Source: Burkholderiaceae bacterium
GTDB taxonomy: Bacteria; Pseudomonadota; Gammaproteobacteria; Burkholderiales; Burkholderiaceae_B
Direction of reading: 5' to 3'
DNA: 64,000 nt
NCBI GenBank assembly: GCA_004322135.1
Contig: SCSG01000028.1
Location: 35,450-99,449, forward strand
Within the stretch, counting starts at the first letter, position 1, and each line of letters starts with the position of its first letter. The position numbers and the translations under genes were made by a program. The notes beneath the pieces were generated by a model. That model did not search any database, was not told the origin of the DNA, and saw nothing but the letters and a program-made list of their open reading frames with translations. This document shows positions 30,133-38,995 of the stretch, piece after piece.

Positions 30133-31362
30133 ATGCTCAATACGCTTTGGCTGGCATTTTTCGTAATTGCGGCGTTATCCGGGCTGCACCAATGGCTGTT
30201 CCTGCACGATCCGGAAGTCTTTACCCGAATCGTGCACAGCCTGTTCGAAATGGCCGAGTTGTCAGTCAAGCTGATGGTGCTGCTTTTCGGACTACTGACA
30301 CTTTGGCTGGGCTTTCTGCGCATCGCAGAAAAAGCAGGGCTCATCAACCTGCTGTCCCGCATGCTTGGCCCGGTGTTTCGCCGCCTGATGCCAGGCGTGC
30401 CCGAAGGGCACCCCGCGCTGGGACTGATCACCCTGAACTTCGCCGCCAACGCGCTGGGCCTGGACAATGCGGCAACACCTATCGGCCTGCGCGCCATGCG
30501 CGCGCTACAAACCCTCAACCCCGACCCCAAGACGGCCACGAACGCGCAGATTCTTTTTCTGGTTCTGAACTCATCGTCGCTGACCCTGTTGCCCGTCACC
30601 ATCTTCATGTATCGCGCCCAGCAAGGGGCAGCCGACCCGGCCATGGTATTTCTGCCCATATTACTGGCCACCACCGCGTCATCACTGACAGGCCTGCTGG
30701 TTGTCGCAGCCGTTCAACGGCTGAAACTGTACGATCCGGTTGTCATGGCATGGCTGGGTGGGCTCATCGTCGCCCTGGCAGCCTTTATGGCCTTCCTCAC
30801 CACGCTCACGTCCAGCGCCATAAGCGCCTTGTCGTCATTGATGGGCAATCTGACGCTCTTCGGCATTATCCTCATATTCCTGATCGTTGGCGCATGGAAG
30901 AAGATCCCGGTCTACGACTCATTCATCGAGGGAGCGAAAGAGGGTTTCGACATTGCCAAGGACCTGCTGCCGTACCTGGTGGCAATGTTGTGTGCCATTG
31001 GTGCACTGCGCGCCTCAGGTGCCCTGGACGCACTCCTGGATGCCATCCGGTGGCTGGCCACGTCCGTCCACATGGACACGCGCTTCATCGACGCACTGCC
31101 CACTGCCCTGGTCAAACCTTTCTCGGGCAGCGCGGCGCGCGCACTCATGATAGAAACCATGCAGCATTATGGCGTGGACAGCTTTCCGGCGCTGCTGTCG
31201 GCCACCGTGCAAGGCAGCACCGAGACCACCTTCTATGTATTGGCCGTGTACTTCGGCGCTGTGGGAATCCAGCGTACCCGCCACGCCGTCAGCTGCGCGC
31301 TTACTGCCGATATCGCCGGCGTGCTTGCATCCATTGGCGTGTGCTACTGGTTCTTCGGCTAA
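30133..31362 (+). CDS. SpmA/SpmB-type nucleoside-recognition membrane protein
   Basis: Inner-membrane protein of 409 residues with two nucleoside-recognition (Gate) domains, corresponding to a fusion of Bacillus SpmA and SpmB. The N-terminal half shows TLNFAANALGLDNAATPIGLRAM (seen as NALGLDNAATPIG) and LNSSSLTLLP. The second half has GSAARALMIETM and STETTFYVLAVYFGAVG. About ten transmembrane helices are predicted by eye. In non-sporulating proteobacteria the function is unknown and probably transport-like. It is convergent with rsmA. Confidence 0.85.
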   Translation: MLNTLWLAFFVIAALSGLHQWLFLHDPEVFTRIVHSLFEMAELSVKLMVLLFGLLTLWLGFLRIAEKAGLINLLSRMLGPVFRRLMPGVPEGHPALGLITLNFAANALGLDNAATPIGLRAMRALQTLNPDPKTATNAQILFLVLNSSSLTLLPVTIFMYRAQQGAADPAMVFLPILLATTASSLTGLLVVAAVQRLKLYDPVVMAWLGGLIVALAAFMAFLTTLTSSAISALSSLMGNLTLFGIILIFLIVGAWKKIPVYDSFIEGAKEGFDIAKDLLPYLVAMLCAIGALRASGALDALLDAIRWLATSVHMDTRFIDALPTALVKPFSGSAARALMIETMQHYGVDSFPALLSATVQGSTETTFYVLAVYFGAVGIQRTRHAVSCALTADIAGVLASIGVCYWFFG

Positions 31363-31389
31363 CCCGCACGCAGCATCCGCTGCAACGCG

Positions 31390-32178
31390 TCACCCAGCAA
31401 CCATGCCTCGGGCCTGCAGGCTGTCGGCCAACGCCACGAACTGGGCCACCGACAGCTCTTCCGCGCGGGCGGTTTCGGGAATGCCCAGCCCCGCCCAGTC
31501 TATGGCATGGGCCCAGTCCGCCAGCCCTCGGCGCAGCATCTTGCGGCGCTGCGCGAACGACTTGGCCACCACCTGCTCGAACACCTTGAAGCTGACGGGC
31601 TTCAGTCTGTCTTCAGGCAATGGCGTCATGCGCACCACGGCGGACACGACGCGCGGCGGGGGGTCGAACGCTTCGGGCTGCACGTCAAACAGCTTGACCA
31701 TGCGATAACGCGACTGAAGCATGACGGAAAGCCGACCATAGTCGGATGATGAAGGCTTGGCCACCATGCGGTCAATCACCTCCCGCTGCAGCATGAAATG
31801 CTGATCCACCACCCCGTCCGCATACGGCACCAGATGAAACAGCAGGGGACTGGAAATGTTATAGGGCAGATTGCCGACAATACGCAGCCGGTCGCCAAAC
31901 TCGGCAAAATCAACCCTGAGGACGTCGTCCTCGACCACAGTGAGGCGGTCAGCCGGATACTCCCGCCTGAGCCGCGCCGCGAGGTCACGGTCAATTTCGA
32001 CAACAGTCAGGTGCTTGAGCAACTGCAGCAGGGGCTCAGTAAGCGCCGAGAGCCCCGGCCCGATTTCAACCACCGACTCGCCTGCCTTTGGGGCCACTGC
32101 GCGAACAATGGCCTCCACCACCCCTTCATCAGCCAGAAAATGCTGGCCAAAACGCTTGCGGGCCTTATGTGGCGACAC
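31390..32178 (-). CDS. rsmA: 16S rRNA dimethyladenosine transferase RsmA (KsgA)
   Basis: Dimethylates A1518 and A1519 of 16S rRNA during late 30S assembly, 262 residues. It opens with [12 protein letters not shown]. The SAM site is [15 protein letters not shown], and the catalytic motif is [14 protein letters not shown]. The start lies six bases after the surA stop on the same strand. In many relatives pdxA lies between surA and rsmA; it is absent here. Confidence 0.96.
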   Translation of the reverse strand: MSPHKARKRFGQHFLADEGVVEAIVRAVAPKAGESVVEIGPGLSALTEPLLQLLKHLTVVEIDRDLAARLRREYPADRLTVVEDDVLRVDFAEFGDRLRIVGNLPYNISSPLLFHLVPYADGVVDQHFMLQREVIDRMVAKPSSSDYGRLSVMLQSRYRMVKLFDVQPEAFDPPPRVVSAVVRMTPLPEDRLKPVSFKVFEQVVAKSFAQRRKMLRRGLADWAHAIDWAGLGIPETARAEELSVAQFVALADSLQARGMVAG

Positions 32179-32184
32179 GCGCGC

Positions 32185-33675
32185 CTAACGCCGCTTGCGG
32201 TTGGACTGGGGGTCCAGCCGGTTGTCGATGTAAGCCTGCCCGTGCAGTTGGCTCAGCCAATCTTCGAACGCGGGCTCTTCCCGGCGCTGGAACAACGCCT
32301 TGCGAGCCTGTATGCGTCTATATTCCTCTTGCATGTCCTTGGTGCGACGCCCCACGACCTCGATCAAATGCCAGCCAAACTGCGTGCGCACCGGCTGGCT
32401 GATCTGCCCTGGCTGCAGCGCATTCATGGCCTGCTCGAAAGGCGGCACGGTCTGGCCAGGGTTCACCCAGCCCATGTCGCCGCCCAGCGGCGCGGAACTG
32501 TCCTCGGAATACCGCTTGGCCAAGTCTTCGAACTTCTCACCCATCTCCAGTCGCTGGCGCAGCTTCAGGAGCAGTGCCTTGGCCTTTTCATCGGACATCG
32601 CCTTATCGACCTTGATGAGAATGTGGCGGACGTGCGTTTGCGTGACCATCATGGGCCCCGTGGGCTGTGCGGTGCTGGCCTCACTGCCGGGGGCAGGCGC
32701 AGCAGGCGCGGGGGCAGGCGCCGCCTCGGGCTGTTCTGGCCCACGCGACGTCACCTTCAGGATATGAAAACCGTTGGGGCTGGGAATAATACCGCTGATC
32801 TGCCCTACCTTGAGGTTCTGCGTTGCCCGTATGAACACATCCGGCCAACCCTGAACAGGTTTGACACCCAGGTCACCGCCCTTGAGCGCCAACGAATCGT
32901 CGGATGAGGAAGCCGCCATCGTGGCAAAATTGGCCCCCTGGCGCAGCTTGGCCAGAATATCCTCGGCCTTTTTGCGCAGCTCCGCCTGCCTTGCCGGCGA
33001 TGCCCCCTCGGGCACAGCCACGAGAATCTGAGCCAGCCCCAGGACTTGTGGCGCAGCCTGCTGCTGCACCGGTGCCCCGGCCTGCGCCTGCGACTGCGCC
33101 TGCGTGCCATGGCGTGCTTCATTTTTCAGGTACGCATCGACATCCCCCTCGGAAATGAGGATATGGTTATCAACTTCACGCCGGCGCAACATATCGACAA
33201 GAACATCCTGACGCAGAGTCGTCAGATACTCGTCCCACGTAAGACCGGATTTCACGATCTCCTGACGCAGGTGGTCGACCGAGATCTTGTTGCGCTGGGC
33301 AATGGAATTGACGGCAGCCTGCAGCTGCGCATCGTCAACCTTGATGCCACGCCGGTCCGCCTCCTGACGCAGGAGCTCATCGGTGATCATGCGTTGCAGC
33401 ACCTGCTTGCGTAAAGTCTGCGCATCAGGAGCTGCGATTTTTTGCTGGCGCAACTGCGCCTGGGCAATCTTGACCTGGGTGGCCAGTTGCCCCAGCGTAA
33501 TGACCTGCTTGTTGACGACCGCCGCGATCCCGTCAACAAACTCCTCTTGTGCCGCGGGAGGCTGCGCGGCGGGCCGTGGCTTCGCCTTGGCTGCCCACAC
33601 CCATGCAGGCGTCAACGCGCCGAGAACAGGAACCATGGCCAGTACGAGCCATCGTTTCATATGCAGACTGCACAT
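32185..33675 (-). CDS. surA: periplasmic chaperone and peptidyl-prolyl isomerase SurA
   Basis: Chaperone for outer-membrane beta-barrels, 496 residues. A signal peptide (MKRWLVLAMVPVLGA to about VWAAKA) is followed by the SurA N-terminal helices and two parvulin domains (about residues 205-310 and 345-450), separated by an Ala/Pro-rich linker. GGDLGVKPVQGWPDVF and GGDMGWVNPGQTVPPFE mark the parvulin repeats. The ATG at 33675 overlaps the lptD stop (TAATG) and has GAGG eight bases upstream; an ATG five codons later is the alternative. Clients include LptD, encoded just upstream. Confidence 0.94.
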   Translation of the reverse strand: MCSLHMKRWLVLAMVPVLGALTPAWVWAAKAKPRPAAQPPAAQEEFVDGIAAVVNKQVITLGQLATQVKIAQAQLRQQKIAAPDAQTLRKQVLQRMITDELLRQEADRRGIKVDDAQLQAAVNSIAQRNKISVDHLRQEIVKSGLTWDEYLTTLRQDVLVDMLRRREVDNHILISEGDVDAYLKNEARHGTQAQSQAQAGAPVQQQAAPQVLGLAQILVAVPEGASPARQAELRKKAEDILAKLRQGANFATMAASSSDDSLALKGGDLGVKPVQGWPDVFIRATQNLKVGQISGIIPSPNGFHILKVTSRGPEQPEAAPAPAPAAPAPGSEASTAQPTGPMMVTQTHVRHILIKVDKAMSDEKAKALLLKLRQRLEMGEKFEDLAKRYSEDSSAPLGGDMGWVNPGQTVPPFEQAMNALQPGQISQPVRTQFGWHLIEVVGRRTKDMQEEYRRIQARKALFQRREEPAFEDWLSQLHGQAYIDNRLDPQSNRKRR

Positions 33676-36092
33676 TATTCGTACCTCTCGAAGGTAGTTT
33701 TATTAGGTATTGGCGGCGTAATATTTTGATAGCCGGTAATTGATCTGCTCAGCAGGTTGATGGGATCGGTGCCCAATGAGCCCAACCCTCTTAGCTCAAG
33801 CTGGAAAAATACAGCCGAATTGGTTTGCTGAAGGGAAACCGCATAGCGTTGATACACAACCCGTGCGGTCCAGCAGCAATCCCCTTTGTATTCAAACCCG
33901 AAGATCGTCTGCGTCGAGCGCTTGTCTTGCAACGAATAATCAAGGCGGCCCACGGCAAAAAGCTTGCGCGTGATAGGCCACTGCGCAGTCAGTGAAACCT
34001 GCTCGGTGCTGTTATTGACGTAGCCCGGAGTGTTGACGATAAGTGGATTGGCCAACTGACTCGGGTCTCGTGCGTAGCGGTATGCTGCGGCCAGCGTGGC
34101 CAGACGCTTGGGCTGCCAGCGCAGACTCGCCGTCATGCGATTACGCTGATTGTTCTGGGGGTTGAATTGAGCATCGAACCGGGTTTTGAGCGTATCGGTC
34201 AGGGCGGCACTCGCCCCCACCAGATAGTCGGATGTTTTGTTCATCCTTGGGTTGATTCCCGGCAGCGTCACATGCTGATCGGCAAAATAAATGCGCTGTG
34301 CGACGGACAACGACAGGCGCTCGAAGCCCGAAGATTGATCCAGCCACCGGGACGTCAGACCCAGCGTCACCTGATTGGCGTCCGCAATGCGGTCCCAGCC
34401 GCCACTGAACAGATTTTCGTCGAATGCCTGCGCGAAATTGAATGTGGCAAGGCCCGTGTCATAAACGGGAATTTGTGACTGATCCCGGTACGGAACCCGT
34501 AAGTAGTAAATGCGCGGCTCCAGAGTCTGGATCGCATCCTTACCAAAAAACGTCGTGTTGCGTTCAAACGTCATACCCGAGTCAATCGACGCAATAGGTA
34601 CGACGCGTGACTGTGTCGACCCGGGTTGAATACCAACGGGAAGATCCAGCAAAGTCTGCCCCCTACCGAACCAGTCAGTATTGTACTGACTGAGGTGGAC
34701 GCCAACCTTCGGGATCACGTACCAACCAGCACGCACGATGGGATACGAAACGGTGTTATAGGACGCGAAGCGCGTGCCGTTCGGCAAAATATGCACACCG
34801 TTGTATGCCTGGAACTGCTGCAAATTGCCGGTGTACAGGGGTGAGACAAACCGCGTTACGGTGTTGTTCGACGCCACATCGAAGCCGCCCCAATCGTAGC
34901 GCGCTCCACGCACAAATAACTCCGGCAGCTTGTCGTAGGGCGGTGCAAGGTAGGCCGCACCGTCGCTAGTGTCCTGCAAGGTCTGGTACGTGTAAGCCTG
35001 TAGTGAAGCTGTCCAGTATTTTGCGCCGCTCCAGCCCAGGGTGGCCACGCGCGGCAGGTAGTTGGTAGTGGCCTGGTTCAGTCCTATGACCGAAAAATCT
35101 CGAAAGTAATTGTCGTCAGAGACGGCGCTGACATCCACATTGGCATAAAAACCATTGCCAAACGTCTGCTGGTGCTGCCACCAGTACATCCAGCGATTCT
35201 GCTTCGCCAACGGGTCGTCATTCAGGTATGTACCCGTAACCTGCCCTTTATAGTCCGAGCCAAGATAGCGAAACTCGGCACCCAATTGCAGGCCGCGCTT
35301 GGACATATAACGCGGCGTCACGGTTAAATCGTAGTTGGGCGCCAGGTTGAAGTAATACGGCAAGGTGACTTCGTAGCCACCACTGCTCGAACCGCCATAG
35401 GTTGGCAGCAGGAACCCCGATTTGCGTTCCTGGCGCAGCGGAAAAGACAGGTAAGGCGACGCCAGCAGCGGGATCCCCTTGAAATACAACACACCGTTAT
35501 GCGCAACGCCTTCATTTTTGTCAATATGAAAATCAACCTTGGGTGCTTCGATATACCATGCCGGATCCGGACACGGGCAGCCCGAGTACGTCGCATCAGT
35601 CAGTTGCATTTCGCTGCGGCTGAATATCTCGCCTTCGGAACCCTTGCCCGTGCCACCGGTGGCCCCAAGCATGAAGGTCGGAAATTCGACCTTGCCCGTT
35701 TCATGATCGATGTTGTAGTCGAAGGATGGTCCACGCACGATATTGCCATCGCGCATGATCAGGCCATTGCCGCGCACCCGCACAGCGCCAGTGCTGCGCT
35801 GGTAGTCAATGTGATCACCCTTGACCACGGAATCGATACGCCGAACCTCGGCCCCGCCCGTCAGGATGACAAGACCGTTCTTGTCGCTTTCTATCTTGTC
35901 AGCCACCAGAAACGACGAAATGCCGTTATCGTCAATTTTGGCGTGCAATTGCAGCTTGGGTGAGACCTGCAGTTCGCCAACAACGGGGGTGGTGCTGGGC
36001 GCGACAACGGCCGGCTCTTGAGCCTGGGCCGCCGCACCGCCTACCGCCACGAAAATTGCCAACCAAGCCAGACGCACAAGTATCCTGTCCAA
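33675..36092 (-). CDS. lptD: LPS assembly outer-membrane protein LptD
   Basis: Outer-membrane beta-barrel that inserts lipopolysaccharide into the outer leaflet, 805 residues. A signal peptide (to about AAAQA) precedes the periplasmic LptA-like jellyroll domain and the C-terminal barrel of 26 strands in characterised homologues. The cysteine pairs used for inter-domain disulfides are visible as GCPCPD near the jellyroll-barrel junction and GDCCW near the C-terminus. The start faces amgK across 143 bp. Overlap with surA (TAATG) links the barrel to its chaperone. Confidence 0.94.
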   Translation of the reverse strand: MDRILVRLAWLAIFVAVGGAAAQAQEPAVVAPSTTPVVGELQVSPKLQLHAKIDDNGISSFLVADKIESDKNGLVILTGGAEVRRIDSVVKGDHIDYQRSTGAVRVRGNGLIMRDGNIVRGPSFDYNIDHETGKVEFPTFMLGATGGTGKGSEGEIFSRSEMQLTDATYSGCPCPDPAWYIEAPKVDFHIDKNEGVAHNGVLYFKGIPLLASPYLSFPLRQERKSGFLLPTYGGSSSGGYEVTLPYYFNLAPNYDLTVTPRYMSKRGLQLGAEFRYLGSDYKGQVTGTYLNDDPLAKQNRWMYWWQHQQTFGNGFYANVDVSAVSDDNYFRDFSVIGLNQATTNYLPRVATLGWSGAKYWTASLQAYTYQTLQDTSDGAAYLAPPYDKLPELFVRGARYDWGGFDVASNNTVTRFVSPLYTGNLQQFQAYNGVHILPNGTRFASYNTVSYPIVRAGWYVIPKVGVHLSQYNTDWFGRGQTLLDLPVGIQPGSTQSRVVPIASIDSGMTFERNTTFFGKDAIQTLEPRIYYLRVPYRDQSQIPVYDTGLATFNFAQAFDENLFSGGWDRIADANQVTLGLTSRWLDQSSGFERLSLSVAQRIYFADQHVTLPGINPRMNKTSDYLVGASAALTDTLKTRFDAQFNPQNNQRNRMTASLRWQPKRLATLAAAYRYARDPSQLANPLIVNTPGYVNNSTEQVSLTAQWPITRKLFAVGRLDYSLQDKRSTQTIFGFEYKGDCCWTARVVYQRYAVSLQQTNSAVFFQLELRGLGSLGTDPINLLSRSITGYQNITPPIPNKTTFERYE

Positions 36093-36235
36093 AAAAACTG
36101 CCCATATCCCGACGCAACTGCCATAACGAAATCACTGGCAACCCGCTATTATAGAGAAGCTGAGCACTCTGCGGTTAACATCCACCCTACTTTTACGCGC
36201 GCAGCACCGTATGCGGCGCACCCTTCAAGACACCT

Positions 36236-37288
36236 ATGGCTTCCACTGCACACCCCGATGCCGACCCACGGCTAAGAACGTTAACACACTGGCTTGAAAG
36301 CCTGCCCGCCCGCCACGGCCTGGACCTCGGCTCGCTGCAACCAGCGTCCAGCGATGCCAGTTTTCGCCGCTATTTCCGCCTGAGAAGCGCCTCCGGGACG
36401 GTGATCGTCATGGACGCCCCTCCCGAGCACGAAGATTGCCGCCCCTTCCTGCATGTCACAGGGCTGCTGCGGGACGCCGGTATCAACGTGCCAGCCATCC
36501 TGGCGCAGGACACGGCAAAGGGGCTGCTGCTACTGTCGGACCTGGGGCCGCACACCTACTACCAGGCCATACAAGGCGGCCTCGACGACACCAGGCTGCA
36601 GACGCTGTACCACGACGTCATACGGGCCCTCATCACGATGCAACAGGCACGCATCACCGGGCTACCCGCCTACAACACACAGCGTCTCGTGCAGGAACTC
36701 GAATTGTTTCCACAATGGTACGTGCCGCACCACTGCCGCGCGACGCTCGACGATCGCGACAAGGCCACACTGTCCAAGACATTTACCACCCTGGCGCAAG
36801 ACAACATCCGTCAGCCTGTCGTGCTGGTGCATCGCGACTTCCACTCGCCCAATCTCATGGTTTGCGATCGCGCCGAGTACGGGTCCAACCCGGGGGTCAT
36901 CGACTACCAGGATGCGCTTGCCGGCCCGCTAACCTATGATGTGGCCTCTCTGGTCATGGACGCGCGCACAACCTGGGAAGAACCGCAGCAACTGGACTGG
37001 GCCATCCGCTACTGGGAAGGTGCACGCAGCGCCGGCCTGCCCGTTGCCCCCGACTTCGGCGACTTTCACCGCGCCTACGAGTGGATGAGCCTGCAGCGCA
37101 ACCTGCGCATACTGGGCGTGTTCGCCAGGCTGTCATACCGCGATCACAAACATCACTACCTGAACCACATACCGCGCGTCAACGCCTATGTGCGCCAAGT
37201 CGCATCACGCTACGATGTATTTATACCGCTATTACGCTTGCTCGACAGACTGGACAACCGCCAGATCACTACGGGGTATTCGTTCTGA
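36236..37288 (+). CDS. amgK: N-acetylmuramate/N-acetylglucosamine kinase AmgK
   Basis: Sugar kinase that phosphorylates MurNAc at the anomeric carbon in the peptidoglycan recycling shortcut that bypasses UDP-MurNAc synthesis. It is 350 residues of aminoglycoside-phosphotransferase fold. Visible elements are SSDASFRRYFRL, LLLLSDLGPHTY, the catalytic loop VLVHRDFHSPNLMV and the metal motif GVIDYQDALAGPLTYDVASL, split as VIDYQDALAG. The stop overlaps the murU start (TGATG). The lptD/amgK/murU arrangement resembles pseudomonads and other betaproteobacteria. Confidence 0.92.
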   Translation: MASTAHPDADPRLRTLTHWLESLPARHGLDLGSLQPASSDASFRRYFRLRSASGTVIVMDAPPEHEDCRPFLHVTGLLRDAGINVPAILAQDTAKGLLLLSDLGPHTYYQAIQGGLDDTRLQTLYHDVIRALITMQQARITGLPAYNTQRLVQELELFPQWYVPHHCRATLDDRDKATLSKTFTTLAQDNIRQPVVLVHRDFHSPNLMVCDRAEYGSNPGVIDYQDALAGPLTYDVASLVMDARTTWEEPQQLDWAIRYWEGARSAGLPVAPDFGDFHRAYEWMSLQRNLRILGVFARLSYRDHKHHYLNHIPRVNAYVRQVASRYDVFIPLLRLLDRLDNRQITTGYSF

Positions 37289-37995
37289 TGCGAGCCATGA
37301 TCCTCGCTGCCGGACGCGGCGAGCGCATGCGCCCGCTCACCGACACAATCCCCAAACCTCTTCTGCAAGTTGCAGGCAAGCCGCTTATCGTCTGGCACAT
37401 AGAGCGCCTGGTAAAAGCCGGCATCACGCAGATTGTCATCAACCACGCCTGGCTGGGCAAAAAAATTGAGCAGGCCCTGCAGGATGGCACGCGCTACGGT
37501 GCGCGCATTGTCTACTCACCCGAAGCCAAGCCACTGGAAACGGCTGGCGGCATTGCCCAGGCCCTTGGCCTTCTGGGGCAGGAACCCTTCCTTGTCATCA
37601 ACGGCGACACCTGGTGCGACTGGAATCCCGCCCACGCCCAGTCCGTGACCCACGATCTGGACCGCCGCAAAAAATCGGCCTGGCTACTGCTGGCCACCAA
37701 CCCGCCGCACCATCCCGCAGGAGACTTCCGCCTGGATGCAAGCGCCACGGTCAGTAACGGCGCTGATGCGACGCCGGACCAGACCCTGACGTTCACGGGC
37801 ATCGGCATTTACCGGCCTTCACTTTTTCAAAATGTGCCACCCGGCAGCGCAGCCAGACTGGCCCCACTTCTGAGACAGGCCATGGCCAGCCACATGGTTG
37901 TGGGCGAGCATTACAATGGCCGCTGGGTCGACGTTGGGACACCGGAACGGCTGGCAATGCTGGAGCGCCGCCAACAAGGCCTCGAACCCGGATGA
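37288..37995 (+). CDS. murU: N-acetylmuramate alpha-1-phosphate uridylyltransferase MurU
   Basis: Converts MurNAc-1-phosphate and UTP to UDP-MurNAc, the second step after AmgK; 235 residues. The nucleotidyltransferase start is MRAMILAAGRGERMRPLTD, followed by PKPLLQVAGKPLI and VINGDTWCDW, where the Asp binds metal. The ATG shares a base with the AmgK stop. A longer open frame beginning at 37081 lies inside amgK and has no family features. Confidence 0.92.
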   Translation: MRAMILAAGRGERMRPLTDTIPKPLLQVAGKPLIVWHIERLVKAGITQIVINHAWLGKKIEQALQDGTRYGARIVYSPEAKPLETAGGIAQALGLLGQEPFLVINGDTWCDWNPAHAQSVTHDLDRRKKSAWLLLATNPPHHPAGDFRLDASATVSNGADATPDQTLTFTGIGIYRPSLFQNVPPGSAARLAPLLRQAMASHMVVGEHYNGRWVDVGTPERLAMLERRQQGLEPG

Positions 37996-38039
37996 ACCAG
38001 CGGCGCGCTGCGGTATTCTGTCGACAGTTCTGCCAAGGT

Positions 38040-38235
38040 ATCCCACCGATGTACCTTTCGGGCACGACTTGCCGACGCAGGCTCTATCGGCACGTGGGGT
38101 CGATGTGCTTCATTGGTGTACTCAAATGTACCAAGGCTCACCAGTCTGCAACGAAAGCCGGGCCTTGGCCCCCAGCGCACCGATTTCACGCTATGCTTTG
38201 AGGTTTGCGAGCCCACGGCCGGCTCACGCAAATAC
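38040..38235 (+). ncRNA. candidate structured RNA or leader
   Basis: The 264-bp gap between murU and the next gene is highly self-complementary. A 16-nt arm (38093-38108) pairs with 38175-38190 at 15 of 16 positions, counting G-U. Inside lies an 8-bp hairpin (38113-38120 with 38127-38134, loop CTCAAA) and a short GGGC/GCCC hairpin (38160-38171). Outside, TTTGCG-AGCC (about 38204-38212) pairs with GGCT-C-ACGCAAA (about 38221-38232). It may be a trans-acting RNA or the leader of the downstream gene. I do not recognise the family; the bounds are approximate. Confidence 0.35.
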
Positions 38236-38259
38236 TCCCCGCCACACAGGATCTGCACA

Positions 38260-38970
38260 ATGGCTTTGTTTCGCTCTTCGAACCGCAACGTATTCCAACC
38301 CACCGCGTACGGATACTCGCACCGCCGCCGACGCGTACCGCGCTGGCTGGTCCTGATACTGACCGGTATCGTCCTGGGGGCGGGAGGCGTGCTCTTTCTG
38401 CAAAAAAGTTATGGTCCTCAGCGGCTTACCATTGAACAATCGCAACTGCTGCAGAACGATCTGAACAGCGCGAATCTTGACAAGCAGCGCCTGCGGGCCC
38501 AGCTCGACGCGCGCACGGACGACGTGGCAAACAGCAAGGCCACCGTAAGCACCCTTGAAAGCAAGTTGCAGCAATCGCAGAAGCAGATTCCAAAGCTTAA
38601 AAGTGACCTTGAACTTTTAATACAGGCAATCCCCGCCGATCCACGCGGCACCAACCCAGGCATCCGCGCCATTGCCCTCACCGACGCGAATGGCGAACTG
38701 GACTACAAGATCCTGATCATGCAGAACAAAGAGGGCAATCCAACTTTCACGGGCCAAATGCAGTTACGCATTTCGGGCTACTACCCCAGCGGCAAAGTCG
38801 CGACGATTGAAACTGATCCCACCGACGTTTCGGTGGACTATTACAACCAGATCCAGGGCAGTGCACCTTTGCCCGAGTCCTTTACGCCCCGGCACGTCAC
38901 CGTGCTGATCACGGACCCGGACACGAAAAAACTGGTCGCCAGCCGTACCGAGCGCGTTGCCCGCCAATAA
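38260..38970 (+). CDS. membrane-anchored coiled-coil protein (possibly DUF6776)
   Basis: A 236-residue protein of unknown function. A basic N-terminus (YSHRRRRVPRW) leads into one transmembrane helix (about residues 29-48). A heptad-rich coiled coil follows (about 60-125, EQSQLLQNDLNSANL and onward), then a C-terminal beta-rich periplasmic domain. The layout resembles the DUF6776 family, named tentatively from memory. AGGA lies eight bases before the ATG. The frame is open upstream to 38113, but that part overlaps the structured leader and lacks protein character. Confidence 0.75.
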   Translation: MALFRSSNRNVFQPTAYGYSHRRRRVPRWLVLILTGIVLGAGGVLFLQKSYGPQRLTIEQSQLLQNDLNSANLDKQRLRAQLDARTDDVANSKATVSTLESKLQQSQKQIPKLKSDLELLIQAIPADPRGTNPGIRAIALTDANGELDYKILIMQNKEGNPTFTGQMQLRISGYYPSGKVATIETDPTDVSVDYYNQIQGSAPLPESFTPRHVTVLITDPDTKKLVASRTERVARQ

Positions 38971-38995
38971 GAGAACGCGCCGCGGCATCGCCCCT

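Noticed and set aside
30133..31362. Evidence of sporulation from the SpmA/SpmB-like protein
   Set aside because: This family is widespread in non-sporulating proteobacteria, and no other sporulation gene is present.
38040..38235. Calling the structured region 6S RNA
   Set aside because: The rod-like pairing is suggestive, but I could not align the central bubble or closing stem to known 6S sequences.
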